64,000 nt of DNA from assembly GCF_030272615.1 (NCBI RefSeq), contig NC_081414.1, forward strand, positions 51,950,636 through 52,014,635. The letters run 5' to 3'. Below, in pieces: positions 21,010-34,400 of the stretch; position 1 is the first letter of the stretch, and each line of letters begins with the position of its first letter. Origin of the DNA: Cryptomeria japonica. Lineage: Eukaryota > Streptophyta > Pinopsida > Cupressales > Cupressaceae. Under the pieces are notes generated by a model, which did not search any database, was not told the origin of the DNA, and saw only the letters and a program-made list of their open reading frames with translations. A program made the position numbers and the translations under genes.

Positions 21010-23323
21010 TGATAGGGAGGGGAGTGCAAGTGGAAATGCTCAAGTGACTTGTTTGTAGACTAAGAATAGGTCCTTACTATTTTCAAGGAATTGTTGCTGT
21101 AATCAGAGTGCAAAGGTTCATAAACCACCTGAAACTTCCTCTTGTTTCACCTCCCTAAAGAAGACTTCTTGGTTGCTCAAGGGCTTCAACCCCATAACCA
21201 CTCTGGCTTGCTAAAACTATGTTCTTGGAGTCTATCCCACAAAAGGTGTCAAATTCATGTGAGGAAAAATTGTTTCAACTGGCATTGATGTCTTTTGTGC
21301 TTTTCATTCACCATTTGTGTACCCGATTTGACCAAAATTCAATTTTAAGGACTAAAAAGGCTACAAGCAATTAGCCCTCCTTTTGGGGGTTTGTGCTCAC
21401 CCTGCTCAAACGATGGACTTCTAGACTGAAAGTGTCACATTTTTGGATACACTTTTGGGGGTTCTTGAAGATTCATCAAGTTTGGGGGTCCCTAAAGCCT
21501 TCTCCATGACTGTCCCAAAAATGGGCTTTAAAGGAGGGTTTTGGTAGGGTTTGTTGGCAAAAACCACATTCCAAGTTTGGGAACCTCAAAATGACTCAAA
21601 GACACCTATTTATACCTTGCTGTTGGCTAACAAGGCTATAAACAAAAATGTTTAAACCTCACAAAGTGAAGAACAATATTTTCATGATATGCACAAAAAG
21701 GAAATGCAACATTTGACAATTTTTCACTTTTGCCTTCTACAAGCACTTTTTTTGCAAAATTCCAATTACAATTGAAGCATATGAGCATAACCAACATTAG
21801 AGACAAGAAGGAATCCAATTTTCCCTGCAAAAAAGGCATTAGACAATTACAAATAGTAAATAGTTCAGTGTCAAAGTAAATGGGACTGCACTTTTCCTCT
21901 TTTCACTGTTTTCCCATTTTGGACCTGCATTTTGCAATGTTAAAACTCTTATTTGAAGGTTTGTTTGTGCTTTATAAGAAATGATCTTCCTTCTTCATAC
22001 ATGAAGTCCTTCATACCTGCAATTTTGAGGGGAGAAATCCATATAAAACTTCAACAAATAAGCAAAAATCAGTCATACTTGACTATGGCAGCCTGCTAGG
22101 CGTTTTACATTTTGCCTAAGGAGATCATTGTTTGATCTTGGCTTTTACATTACCCATGGGCAGGGCTTACTCCTCTCTTTTACTTTTTTACAAGAAAAAA
22201 AAGTATAGACAAAGGTTTTCACACACCAAGGAATGGTGGAGAGCAAACTAGGAAAGAAAACAACTACCAAACAGTGACTCACTATTTTGGCTTACAATTC
22301 ATAAAACTGAAACATATAACCTTCCTCTTCCAGACTTAGGAAGTCTTTCTTTCTTTCACATTTCACTTGATCAACACATAGGACTATTCACCAAAAGGAT
22401 GCAAATGCTATGGGAGAGCAAAGCATCAAATTTATGCAAAGACCCTAGGAAAATGGCTTACTTGCCTAGGTCTCCATGGCCACAAAAAACCTTGTACCTG
22501 CACTCTTGAAACCAAAACTCATATTTACATAATTTAAAAATTGACCAACTTGTTCTTGAGAAGCCATGAACACTTTGAGACTCCAAGAAACCAAGTTGGT
22601 GAAGCATTCTTGCCCAAATTCCTAGACTGGGCAGTGAAACTGTGAAATCAAAACAATTTTGCTACAACTTCAAAACTTAATCAAATTTAATGCCACCAAA
22701 GGGAGGAGTCTAAGAAAACATAGTAGAAACTGAAAATGCAAGAATAGTATGGAAAAGTACAACAGGTGTATGGACTGCTGCTCACACCAAGTTAGAAACT
22801 AGGGAAAAACAAGGTAAAATGAGTGCAAACTTTCATAATCATTAAAAAATCTGATTGAACAACCCTTACAATAGTTACAACAAGAGAATAAATACCATTC
22901 CAAGTTGGTTAACCTCTTGTACGGACAGGTACATGCCCAAGCACACTAAAATTTGACATTTTGGATGCCTAAAATGACAACTTTTGTGCCTAGAAGGTGT
23001 AGGGTTGAACTCAAAACCTACAAAACACCTAAGAACACTTCACACACCTAAAAACCAAACACAAAACATGCCTAGACCTTTTCAAAACAAAATCACATAA
23101 AAAACTCACTTTTTACAACATTTTGCCAAGCAACTCCAAAACTGGCAATTTTGAGCAAAAGATGAAAATAGGAAAACAAAACCTCATAATGAGTTCAAAA
23201 CTCATCAAAACAACTTAAAGAAACACAAAAACAACTTAAACAACCATTCCCACTCAAAGCTAATGAAAATCAAACTTGCTCTCAAACCTGTGTTGAAAAT
23301 GAGGCCTAGGTGCTCCTGCACCA
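21010..23323 (-). repeat. E2 5' LTR, full length (2.3 kb)
   Basis: In minus orientation it starts TGGTGCAGGAGC at 23323 and ends CCCTATCA at 21010, giving TG...CA termini. The segment 21010-21258 has no counterpart in the left LTR. A TATA box (TATAAATAG, minus) lies at 21606-21614. Confidence 0.88.
21606..21614 (-). promoter_or_regulatory. TATA box of the E2 5' LTR promoter
   Basis: TATAAATAG on the minus strand, conserved in both LTR copies. Confidence 0.6.
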
Positions 23324-23482
23324 CAACCCCTCCAGCTTCTATTGTTAATAAAGTTTCTAAGGCCCCTAGTGGCCTCCCCAAACATAGAACTCCTAATGTC
23401 GAACAGATCATTCTTGAGAAATTAAGCATTTGATAGTAACCAGGAAGAGAATTGAATCCTAATTAAAAGCCAAATATAGTTC
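23324..23482 (+). pseudogene. LINE-B ORF1, middle fragment between E2 and E3
   Basis: A 159-bp island. One frame reads PASIVNKVSKAPSGLPKH and continues after two stops. Across the E3 target site the frame joins the piece at 39710, which shows that it belongs to the same LINE. No domain is recognisable; it fits the linker between the knuckle and the basic tail. Confidence 0.55.
23478..23482. repeat. E3 target site duplication, left (AGTTC)
   Basis: Identical to 39710-39714. Confidence 0.95.
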
Positions 23483-25385
23483 TGTAGTCACATAAATCTG
23501 TCCACTTAATTAAATGAATACTTAGTATTTATTTGATTATTTAACCATCAATTAATAATTAATTAAATTAATATTTAATTAATTCATCTTAACCCTCTTC
23601 TCCTATTAATTAAATAAATTATTCAATTTATTTGATTTAATTCACTTAACCAAATTCATACCATTAATTAAATAAATAAATCATATTTGTTTAATTAAAT
23701 CTTCTCTCACATTTAAATAAATTAATATTTATTTAAATCCCCCAAAATCCCACCTCACACATTTAAATAAATTAATATTCATTTAAATCCCCCAAAATCC
23801 CACCTCTCACATTTAAATAAATTAACATTTATTTAAATCACCTTTATCCTCCACCCACTTGCATTTTCCTACAAATGCAAGTTGCACAATTATTTTAAAT
23901 AAATAATTTATTTAAATCACCTTTATCCTCCACCCACTTGTATTTTCCTACGAAAACAAGTTGCACAACTATTTTAAATAAATTATTTATTTAAAATCCT
24001 ATTTATCCTCACCCACTTGAAACCTTTAATGGTTTCCCTTAAAGTAGTCAAACTTGATGGCTTTAAAGTCTTCAAACTTGATGGCTTCCTTCTATAGTCT
24101 TCTTAAGACTTTAATGGTTTTCCTTAAAGTCTTCAAGCCTTTAATGGTTTCCCTCAAAGTCTTCAAGCATTTTAATGCTTTATCTTCTTTTTCTCATTTA
24201 AATAAATTAATATTTATTTAAATATTTATCCAAATGCAACTTACACCATTTAATTGAAATAAATGATTTTATTTTAATTGAAAATACCAAAATTTCTCCC
24301 ACTTACATTTTCCTACAAAATCCACTTGTATGCCTAAACCCCTTCTAGATTCTTCTAAACCCTTCCTAATTAGCCTAATCCATCCCCTAAATATTGTCAC
24401 ATTCCTAAGCAAATTGGAGTCACTTCTCAAAGACTCCAAAGTCTTTGAAAAGCAATTAATGCTTTGTGTGTTCAACAAATTAACCCTCAAAGTCTTGGAT
24501 AACCTTTGAAAGCTTTCAACCTTCAACCACTAAATGGCTCAAAGTCTTTGAAAACCATTGAAGGCTTCCAACCTTCAACCACTTAATCCCCAAAGTCTCC
24601 AATAACCATTAATGGTTAATTCAACCCTCCCACATGGTTAAAACATTTGTTTTGACTCAACCTCTACCCAACCCAAAGGTCTCATCAGGCCATTAATGCT
24701 TTGACCATGATTATCTCTTAAACATTTGCACAAAGGTTTATCCTTGGATTAACTCTTAATCCAGTGGGTAATCTTAATTTAGACTTGACCCTTACCTTCT
24801 AGATAACCATGAGGTCTTCTCAGGCCTTTAATGCCTCCAACCTCTTCTCTCAACCCAATCCTATGTTGAAACTTGTCACCATTTTATTGGTGCCAATTGT
24901 GCACATGGATCCCCAACTTTCAATCCTAACCCTTGTTAAGATTGCTCAATCTTAACCCTTCATTTCCCTATTTCTTCTATAAATAGAACCCTTCTCTTCA
25001 AGCAAAAAGAGAAGCATTTTAGAGTATTGTTGTTATACTGGCATTAGCATAGAGCTTTTTCATAGCATCACTATCTACTCTTGCATAGTATTTGCTTATC
25101 ATATTCAACCATCTTGAATCTCCATATGGCATCCATGGCTAGTGCTAAAAGCTGAGAGCTACACTCATTTGGGACTTGGAGAGGAGAGGAACAAGGGAGG
25201 AGCAACTATGAGCATCTTGATTAGCTATTTCATTCTATGTTTATATGCTTTCTATTTCATGCTTAATATCTCTCTTGATATGCCTGTTTAGGATAATCTT
25301 TTGTTGCTAACACTAACGTTTGTTTCTTGTGCTCTTGTGTGTGTTGCCATCAAACAGATTTTCTAATCCTTTTTGCAGAGCATCA
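23483..25385 (+). repeat. E3 5' LTR
   Basis: TGTAGTCACATAAATC at the start, GAGCATCA at the end. The first half is A/T-rich with repeated ATTTAAATAAATTAAT blocks. A TATA box lies at 24978-24986. Confidence 0.97.
24978..24986 (+). promoter_or_regulatory. TATA box of the E3 5' LTR promoter
   Basis: TATAAATAG, identical at 39302-39310 in the 3' LTR. Transcription would start about 30 bp downstream. Confidence 0.65.
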
Positions 25386-28107
25386 TTTGGTGAACCCGAC
25401 GTGAATCTAAACACCAAAAAGATCAACTTTTTTTTTTTAACCAATAACATGTTTGAATGTTGAAAATGTCACACAGGTTGCGCTTTTGACACTGTTTTGG
25501 TGCGTTTGACATTATTTTGGCGCTATTCACTCTGTTTCAGTGCTTTTCCCTTCTCTGTCTTTCCCTTTCTTTTAGTGCGTTTGTGTTAAATAGTGCCTCT
25601 GTTCAAACGCAGACTAGCGCTATTGTAACAAAACATTGTACAAATCACCTTGTAAAAAAAAAAAAAAAAATTAGGCTTGTAGAAGCCCACCAAATAGGCG
25701 GATTTTACTAACTATTTTTCTCTTTTGTGCAGATTTAAATTAGATTAAAAAGTAGATTTATATTTTTTACTAACTTGTTTTTTGAAGTTGGTTTTAAAAA
25801 TGAATTCACTTTTTATTTCGGTTTAAAATTAACTTCACATTTCAAATTTGGGCTTTTAAAAAAGAATCACACATTTGTTTGGGGCTCTTAAAAAGAATTT
25901 CATTGTTCCAAGGTAAAAAGAACCACAAACTTACACAAAAACAACTTTTTTTTTTTTTTTTTTTTGCAAGTTAGGAAACAAACTTCGTTTTGGTGCTTAA
26001 AATAAACAAGGCAAAATTTATTTCTTGCATCAAGATAAAACTCACAATCCACACTTCCATTTTTGGTGCAAATAAAATTCACAATCAACTTGTCTCATTT
26101 TTAAAGCAATTTTACTTCATGCAAACGTGTTTTTCATTAAGTTGACCAGGATTTTCAAATTCTAGTTTACTCAAACAATTGCCTTTGAAAATTAAAAAGA
26201 ACACCATGATTGTTGGAGCAACATCTCCAAATAGTTAGATCACATTGCAATGATAGATTAAAAAGAACAAGTGTTTTTCGTGCTTGGCACACTTGTGCAA
26301 AGAGTTGGTCGAGTGGTCCTACTTCTAACACACACTATCCTCTCTCTTGGCTTTCGTGGTCCTAGGTGCAAGAGAAAAGTGTTAGTAACACTCAAAATTT
26401 TATCTTTTTAAGAGAGGCCTGCCAAGAGACACATCACTCTTGGGAATGACCTTGAGCGGTAAATCCTTCGAGCCGTTATAGAAATCAGGTGTGAGCGAAA
26501 GCTGTAGCCTTGGGTATAGCTGTTCCTACAGTGTAACTGGCCGAAAGGACAAATGGGCCCCACCACCAGTTACAAGGCTCTTAAGTGAGTCACTGCAGAA
26601 TGAACTTATGTCCAAAAACATCGAACGTGACTAAACACCTTTAAGTAGTAGCCCACCCGTTCTATTGATTGAGGATATTTGAGGTATAATTTAGTGCAAG
26701 AGCATAGATGGTTTTGCTCCCAAGATACTCACCATACATATTTCCTTGAGTAGAAGCATAGCTTTTTGAAAGGTCACTTGTGGCTTGATAAAAGTGGTGA
26801 CTCCCCCATCATAGGGATCATCTATTTGTTATACTCGCGCAAGACTTAGTATATCACATCCTTACCTACCACGGCGGGATTCATAAGGTATGTAGTACCA
26901 AAGTCGAAGAAATATCAAGATGTGGGCTAAATTTATCACAACTGGCCATTTGACCATAGGGATAAAGAGTGTTTGAAGTGTGTTCGTTTTACAGACCTAG
27001 AGCAAATTGAGCCGACTTCAGGCTTTGGAAATACACCTTAAAATGAATCTAAAGGAAGGGTCAGAAACAAGTCCAAGAATTGGGTTGATCTAGACCCATA
27101 CTCATTTGTGCCTTTTTTAGGCAACATTCTTGTGTTTGTGTGCTTGCTTTGTTTTCTTGTCAAAGAAAAATCAGAAAATCACTTTCAAAAACAAAGTATT
27201 CATCCAACATCTGTCAACACAACCAAAAAACATCAAAAACAAAGTGCAAACAACACAGAGTCACAACTTTTATGACCATTCTTCACATCTTGCGAAAGAA
27301 GAAGTGTCATCAGAGTATCACCTTGAAAAGGAGACCATTAAGCTCAAAGGCTTTAATCAAAAGGAGAAAATTCTTCTATCTCAATAGACAAATCTTTGTC
27401 TCACATAGAGTCTTTCTACATCGCATGCGTCTATACCTTCAAGGTAAAACAAACGAGTTTGATTCAGAATCACTGAACCGCAGAGCTTTTATGCAATATA
27501 GAGCTCTGAGTTATCACAAAAATCAAGGAGGAAAGATTAATCCTAACTTTTTCCCCAACATCTGTATCACCTACAACACATCTCGAGAAGTGCCACCAAC
27601 ACCCGAAAGGGAAGAGATAGAGTTTGTCCCATTTGTGACACAAAGTTTTTATTGAAAGTTGAAAACATTTTCATCCATCATCCCACTCATACATCATCAC
27701 TTCATCATCAATCCATCCCAAATCTCAAAACATTAAGAGGTTCTTGTCCCATGATTCCTTTTTAGATATTGCTTGAAATCAAACACATCACATCACTTTT
27801 TAGATTGTTTCTACATCTAGGATAAGCTCATCCTAAGAGACACATCTACGCAGGTTAAAACTAGTTCATGAGTGAATCCTCTCATTGCTAGGTAGTTAAA
27901 TCTGTAACACATCTCAGATTTCTCTACACCTTATCACATCCAAAAATCATCAAAACAAACAAGCAATTCAAAGAAGGAATTCTGGTTACATCTACCTTTA
28001 GAGTGCTAGAGATCTACATATCATACAATCCACCAACCATCAATCTTTCATTTCATCACCAACTCATCATCATCTTCAATCAACTTCAAAACAAACTTGC
28101 AAACAAA
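25386..28107 (+). other. E3 primer site and long 5' leader
   Basis: TTTGGTGAACCCGACGTG directly after the LTR is the presumptive primer binding site (tRNA not assigned). The leader holds A17 (about 25656) and T21 (about 25945) runs. A more GC-rich block at 26430-26620 (with CCTTCGAGCCG and GGCCGAAAGGAC) looks like a structured leader or packaging region. An open frame at 27140-27655 (171 codons, basic) has no domain that I recognise; it could be chance or a relic of an ORF upstream of gag as in Ogre elements. Confidence 0.6.
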
Positions 28108-28974
28108 ATGGCTCAAACCCGATCACGATCAAGGCAACGAGAAATAGAAATTGAGGAAGAAGAGGACAACCTCAATGAATTTCAAGAAGCACTTGGAGGA
28201 AATGTGAATGATGAAAACCCAAGTACTCCCACTCCTTCAACAATCGAAAGGGTTCAACATAACCCTCATTTTAACAGATTATTTGATGAAATACTAAGGA
28301 GCAATGCGGATGCTCACTTCTTAAGACTTGCTCAAGAAGGAGCCAAACTCCCCTTAGACTTTGATCTTGCCCAATTAAGACAAGCATCAGAAAGACAAAG
28401 TCACCATGAGGAGGAAAGGCGTAGAGATCCCATCAGATATAACATTCCTCGAGGTAACCCACCACCTCCTCCTCCAAATGAAATAGAGATGTTGCGGCAA
28501 CAAGTCGAGAATCTCGCCCAACAACTTCATAGTGGTGTTAAGACCAATCAATTCTCACTTAACGACATCTGTCCCTATCCTTTTGATAGGAATCTTTATA
28601 TGCCACCCTTTCCACGCGGGTTCGAAACACCCAAATTTGAAAAATATAGAGGAAAGGGGGATCCCCGTGATCATGTCCGAGAATTTCATTCCGCTTGTCT
28701 TGAAGTGGCTTATGAGGACACATACCTAATGCGCCTTTTTCCCCAAAGCTTGGGAGGAACCACCACATCATGGTTTTCCCGACTACCAGGTGGCATTAGA
28801 ACATTTGAGGAACTCATCCAGAAGTTCCTATCTCATTACTCTCATAACATTGAACGCGACATCACCATGGCTGATCTATGCAACACCAAACAAAAACCAG
28901 GGGAATTATTCTCAGTATTCCTGCAACGATGGCGCCAAATGTCTAGCAGACGTTCTCTTCAGTTACCTGAATGA
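28108..28974 (+). pseudogene. E3 gag capsid region
   Basis: I chose the ATG at 28108 (MAQTRSRSRQREIE) because an acidic/arginine-rich opening is typical here; the frame is open upstream to 28003. A Pro-rich segment is followed by Retrotrans_gag: AYEDTYLMRLFPQSLGG, TSWFSRLPGG, and FSVFLQRWRQMSSR. It ends at TGA 28972-28974 after LQLPE, and the frame continues unbroken beyond the stop. Shell protein of the virus-like particle. Confidence 0.9.
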
Positions 28975-30729
28975 GAACTAGTGGAAATTTTCATTTCCAA
29001 CTTAAACGAAGAAATGGAATTTCACCTGGATGTCAAAGATACAGACTCCTTTAACGATATGATCACCAAGGGTATAAAATGTGAAAGGGCACTCATCAAG
29101 AAAGGGCTCATCAAAATCTTTAATGAACCAAAAGATGGTCCTCGCCCGCGCTTCAATAGTGACAAACCAAACTTCTGGAACAAGAATAAAAATATCGTCA
29201 ACGATGGGGTTGTGGATGCTCGGACTGTCCAAAATGCACAACCTGTGGTTCGGTTTGCAGGACAAAATCCTCCACCTCAAAATAACACAAATGTTCCTCT
29301 TAATCAAGGTCGCATCACATCTCATGATGAACCAAGACCTCGTCCACAAAAACAAAAACGCACATACACTCCCTTAGGGGAACCCATTGAAACAGTGATG
29401 CGACAACTCATTTCTCAGAATTTGATCACTCTACCTAAGTTATCAAATTATGAGCCTCAAGTCAAACCGGCATGGTGGAGAGATACTGAACATTGTGAGT
29501 TCCATCAAGGAAGAGGACACAAGACAAGTAATTGTCACCGATTGAAAGATCTCATTCAGGATCTTATTGACCGAGGAGAAATTGAAATTGAAGGGCATGA
29601 CCCAAAAACAACCAATAATGATCATCAGATGTTCAAGAATCCACTTCCATCGCAAGATCAAAGGGGTCCTTCCACTTCCAGACGAGGTCCTGATACCACT
29701 GATTATACGCAGGCTGCGTATAACTACACTGTAAATCACCTGTATGATGCCAGTGAACAAATTGCAACTATCACCTTCAAAAATCCCACCTCAAATTGCA
29801 ATGTTGTTACGCGTCGCGGCAAAGTTACCATCAAGGCAGCTCCACAAGGCACCACCTCCATCCCAAAGCAGTACGATCTTGTGGAACAATTAGATAAAAC
29901 GCCTGCGCTCATTTCCATTTTAGAGCTATTACGCCTATCACCATCTCATAAAACAATCTTGGATCAAGCACTCCAAGAGGCGTCAGTCCCTGCAAACCTG
30001 AACACGGACCAATTTCAAGCCATGGTTGGAAGTCTAAAGTCATCACCTTGTCTCACTTTTTCCGAAAGTGACAACTCTTCGTTCCAGCAACCTCATAACG
30101 CCTCACTCCACATTGAAGGCTTTGTCAACCAACACAGGATCAAGCGAGTCTTGATCGATAATGGAGCAGGCCTAAACATTTGCACACTTCAGTTGGTCAC
30201 AGCATTGGGATATGCAATAGAAGCAGTGGATCCTCATAAGAAGATCACCATCAAAGCCTATGATGATGCAGAGCGTTCATCCAAAGGAGCTGTGGTACTA
30301 CCAATCCGAGTGGGCCCTGTGGTAAAGCATATCATTTGTCAGGTTCTGGACCTTCCTCTGCCATATAATCTATTATTAGGGAGACCTTGGATACATGCCA
30401 TGCAAGCTGTTCCATCTACCTACCATCAATGTATCAAGTTCCCACATAACGGGGTCGAGATCACAATCCTGGGCAATGCAAATCCCTTTGCATTTTGCCA
30501 TAATATCAGCCATCAACCAGAGATTACTGTTCCTAATAATAGGGAAGCCATTTCCTCCACATCATATGTAAATCCCGCCTCTCTTGCCAGTTCGAACACC
30601 CCTATACCCAAGCAAGAAAAGATTAAGATGAAAGTCGCAGAGGAAGGTCCTGGAGAATATAACTTAAGTCAGCTCTTTTGTGTGGGACAAATGCCCACTT
30701 CTCCTAGAACACATGGTAAACCACAGTAG
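28975..30729 (+). pseudogene. E3 nucleocapsid and aspartic protease
   Basis: The same frame as gag. A zinc-knuckle variant CEFHQGRGHKTSNC lies at about 29494. The protease is at about 30110-30460: RVLIDNGAGLNIC carries the catalytic Asp (DNG in place of DSG/DTG, common in this lineage), and LLLGRPWIHAMQAVPS is the C-terminal signature. It ends at TAG 30727-30729, where CAG (Gln) would restore the frame. It processes the polyprotein. Confidence 0.88.
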
Positions 30730-31494
30730 TTACTCCAGCAACCACTAATCACGCCAGCATGTGCCTTGACGCCTTTCATCCTTGGAAAGAGTCAAGAGGA
30801 AGAAACACAAGATGAGGACCTAGCGGACTGGATCTATAAAGATCCCATCACCACTAACAAACCACAAGTTACACTTCCTACGGAACAATATGGCAAAGGC
30901 CTCCTCATTATGCAAAGAATGGGATATGATGGTCAGAGTGCTTTGGGATACTGCAAACAAGGACGACATGAACCTCTGCTACCAGAATTCAAGCCCAAAG
31001 GTAATACAGGCCTAGGCTTTGAAAAAGAGATCCTTCCTAAACTCAAATTCAAAGGAAAACCCAGCAAACCATTTTGCCCACCTACTGCAAAGAGGACACC
31101 TTTCATAATCAAAGCACCATCAAACACTATCCCCACTGCCCCATCGAGGCTCACAAACCCACCACAACCATCTACAATACCAATCATCCCACCAAATGAA
31201 CCCATAATCCCATCAAAAACACCAATAGCAGCAGCAACTATATCAGAACCCACAACAGCATCTATGGCACCAGCCATTCCAACAGAAGCCATTGAGGCAA
31301 CACTACCAATACTTCCAGTGACAAATCCTTTTAACCCCATCATGGTTCCTATAGCACCGATCACTACAAAGATACATAAACCAATCACACCTGCCGTGTT
31401 TAACTCCAAAGACATCCCAGTATGGTATAGCAATCGGATGCTGGAAAGTGATTCAGAGACCGACTCACATGAGTGGGAATTTGATTCTGTATAG
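30730..31494 (+). pseudogene. E3 G-patch segment and Pro/Thr/Ala-rich linker
   Basis: Still in frame. About 30885-31020 reads GKGLLIMQRMGYDGQSALG, then GNTGLGFEKE, matching a G-patch glycine pattern next to the protease, an arrangement also known from betaretroviruses. A ~130-residue Pro/Ile/Thr/Ala-rich linker follows. It ends at TAG 31492-31494. G-patches bind nucleic acid or helicases; its role here is inferred. Confidence 0.7.
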
Positions 31495-34400
31495 CTTAAC
31501 ACTTCAGATGAGGAAGACATGTCACCACCTCTGCCACGCAAAGACATTCCTGTTTACGGAGAAGCACAGATAAAGACCACTTGGGTACCTGAGCTGGAAA
31601 CATCTTCCACAGACCCTGCGTCTCATCCTACGCCGGATTCTGACAGGGAGAGTACCATCAACGACCTTCACCACACTGTCTTAACCCTCACTGATACATC
31701 TCCCGCACTTAACTTAATCGATGAAGTAATGCCCATTATCCACCCTGAACTCATCGAATGGAACCAACCAAATCCCCCATGTCTTGACCTCTTCCAAAAC
31801 GATGAGGCTATCATTGACTTTTTGGAATTAAGGGATAATCTACCAAGCGGGGATCACAAAGCTGGATTCGCCATTGAACTTAATAGCGCAGCATACTTCG
31901 GAGCGGATGCCAAACCCTTCAGCTGCAAAAATATAACATTAAAACATGGATCTTCCAGTGAAAACCACACTGTGGCACTGTTTGATCCAACAAAAGTAAA
32001 AAGAAAGAGCGTATCCAACGGTGAAAACCTCTCTGAGGCGCCGGAGGATGAAGGGTTTGACATTCTCCCTGCTAGTACACAACAGGAACGATCGACGATT
32101 CTCATTGAGGAGACTAAAGAATACAATGTGGGGACTCCTGAAAACCCTCATATCATACATCTGGCATCTCTTCTCACTCCAGAGGAACAACCTCAATTTA
32201 TAGAGTTCTTCCAACAGCGTCAGATCAACTTTGCATGGTCATATGCAGACATGCCTGGGCTTGATCCTGATTTAGTCATGCATCATCTCACAGTAGCAAA
32301 AGGAGCCAAACCTGTCAAGCAGAAGCTTCGTAAGATGCATCCTCAGATTGTCGTGCTAGTCAAAACAGAACTCAAGAAACTCCTGGATGTTGGTTTCATT
32401 AGACCAATTGATTATGCAGAATGGATCTCCAACATTGTACCAGTTGGCAAACCAAAAGGGGGCATCCGCATTTGTACAGACTTCAGAGATCTGAATAAGG
32501 CATGTCCTAAGGATGATTTCCCTCTACCAAATATCGACATCATAGTAGATTTGACAGCAGGACATGCCATGCTTTCACTCATGGATGGCTTTTCAGGATA
32601 CAATCAAATAAAGATCGCACCAGAGGACCAACATAAGACAGCCTTCACATGTCCATGGGGCACATACTGCTGGAATGTAATGCCTTTTGGTCTAAAGAAT
32701 GCAGGAGCGACCTATCAAAGAGCAATGACCACCATCTTCCATGACATGATGCATACTATAATGGAAGATTATGTGGATGATTTACTAGCAAAATCACTTA
32801 CTAGAGAAGGACATCTTCACATCTTAGATAAAATCTTTGATAGACTGGAACAATACCATGTTCGACTCAACCCAAAGAAATGTGTCTTCGGAGTGACCTC
32901 CGGGAAGCTTCTAGGATACATTGTCTCAAGCAAAGGCATTGAGGTCGATCCAGCAAAGGTTAAAGCAATCATGGACATGCCACCTCCAAAGAATATCAGT
33001 CAGCTAAGAACACTACAAGGACGGCTTCAATCTATCCGTAGATTCATTGCACAATTGGCTGATAAGTGTCACCCATTCACACACCTGCTACACAAGAACA
33101 TCCGCTTTCAGTGGGATGACAGATGCCAGCAAGCATTTCAGGCGCTTAAAGACTATCTCATGAATCCACCATTGCTGATGCCACCAGATCCAAGTAGACC
33201 ATTATTGCTCTATATCTCAGCAACAAGTACAGCATTGGGTGTACTACTGGCACAACATAATGCAGAAGGAAAAGAGTGTGCTATTTACTACATCTCTCGC
33301 ACACTGGTGGGCTATGAACTCAATTACACACCTATTGAGCGAGCTTGCCTAGCAGTAATCTTGGCAGCCACTAAACTGAGGCACTATCTGTTAACACAAA
33401 AGGTGCAACTCATTGCAAAGATTGATCCACTCAAGTATTTACTTAGCAAAGCAGCATTGACAGGTCGCTTAGCCAAATGGGTGATGATTCTAAGTGAATT
33501 TGATATTGAGTATGTGGACCGTAAAGCTATCAAAGGTCAGGTTATTGCAGATCAGTTGGCCGATGCACCTCTCATAGGTGATCATCCTCTCATTTCCAAT
33601 TTTCCAGATGAAGAGATATTCATGATTACAGAAGCACAGTCATGGAAATTATACTTTGATGGTTCATACACTAGGCACGGCTCGGGGGCAGGCATTCTGT
33701 TTATCACACCTCAAGGTGATAGCATCCCGAAGTCTTACAGGCTCACATTTCCATGCACAAACAACATAGCAGAGTATGAGGCCTTGATCACAGGACTCAG
33801 GTTAGCCGTACAATGGAAATTACAAGAACTACAAGTATATGGCGATTCCCAACTAGTCATTCGACAAGCAACAGATGAATATCAGACCAAAGATGATAAA
33901 CTCATGCCATATAAGCAAATGGTGGACACTCTAAAGACATCATTTACTACTATCACTTTTGAGCAGATACCAAGAGATCAGAATCGAGCTGCTGACGCCA
34001 TGGCTACCATCGCATCTCTACTAGATCTTCCACAGAATTCAACACGCTACGAGTTCTTGGTAGAACAACTTTGGATCCCCGCTTATGATATCCCCGAATC
34101 TGAAATGATATGTTGCCTTGTTGGTTCTGAATCCCCATGGTACGGTGAGTTCTACACCTATCTCCATGATCACACCCTTCCTCCCAACCAATCAAATAAC
34201 CAACGTAAAACCTTCATTCGCCAAACTGCTCGATATACCATTATTGCCGAAACCCTATACCGACGCAGTCTTGATGGTACTCTCCTTCGATGTCTAGAAC
34301 AAGGTGAGATAACAAAGGCTTTGGAAGAGGTACATGAAGGAATTTGCGGGACTCACTCAAGTGGTCCATCACTAGCCAAGAAGATCATGCGAGCTGGATA

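Larger units (their letters stand above)
14354..23323 (-). mobile_element. E2: Ty3/gypsy chromovirus, one LTR truncated
   Basis: Minus-strand element: 5' LTR 21010-23323, initiator-Met-type primer site, gag, protease, RT, RNase H, integrase, chromodomain, polypurine tract, then a 3' LTR at 14354-16412. The 3' LTR lacks the last ~258 bp of the full LTR. The chromodomain at the integrase C-terminus defines a chromovirus. The LTRs differ by a few percent by eye. No target duplication is found because the left edge is deleted. Confidence 0.92.

Noticed and set aside
23483-24240. Repeated ATTTAAATAAATTAAT blocks considered as a satellite or CRISPR-like array
   Set aside because: They are part of the A/T-rich U3 of the E3 LTR. 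Spacers are repeated rather than unique, and the same block is in the 3' LTR.
24269-24526. 85-codon minus-strand frame present in both E3 LTRs (also at 38593-38850)
   Set aside because: It recurs only because the LTRs are near-identical, with no recognisable protein features.
27140-27655. 171-codon basic frame in the E3 leader as a separate gene
   Set aside because: No domain, no start context, and it overlaps another frame of similar length. Kept only as a remark in the leader entry.
30933-31547. 204-codon minus-strand open frame with Gly/Ala/Val-rich hydrophobic sequence
   Set aside because: It is antisense to the Pro/Thr/Ala-rich linker of the E3 polyprotein, and its composition is explained by that.
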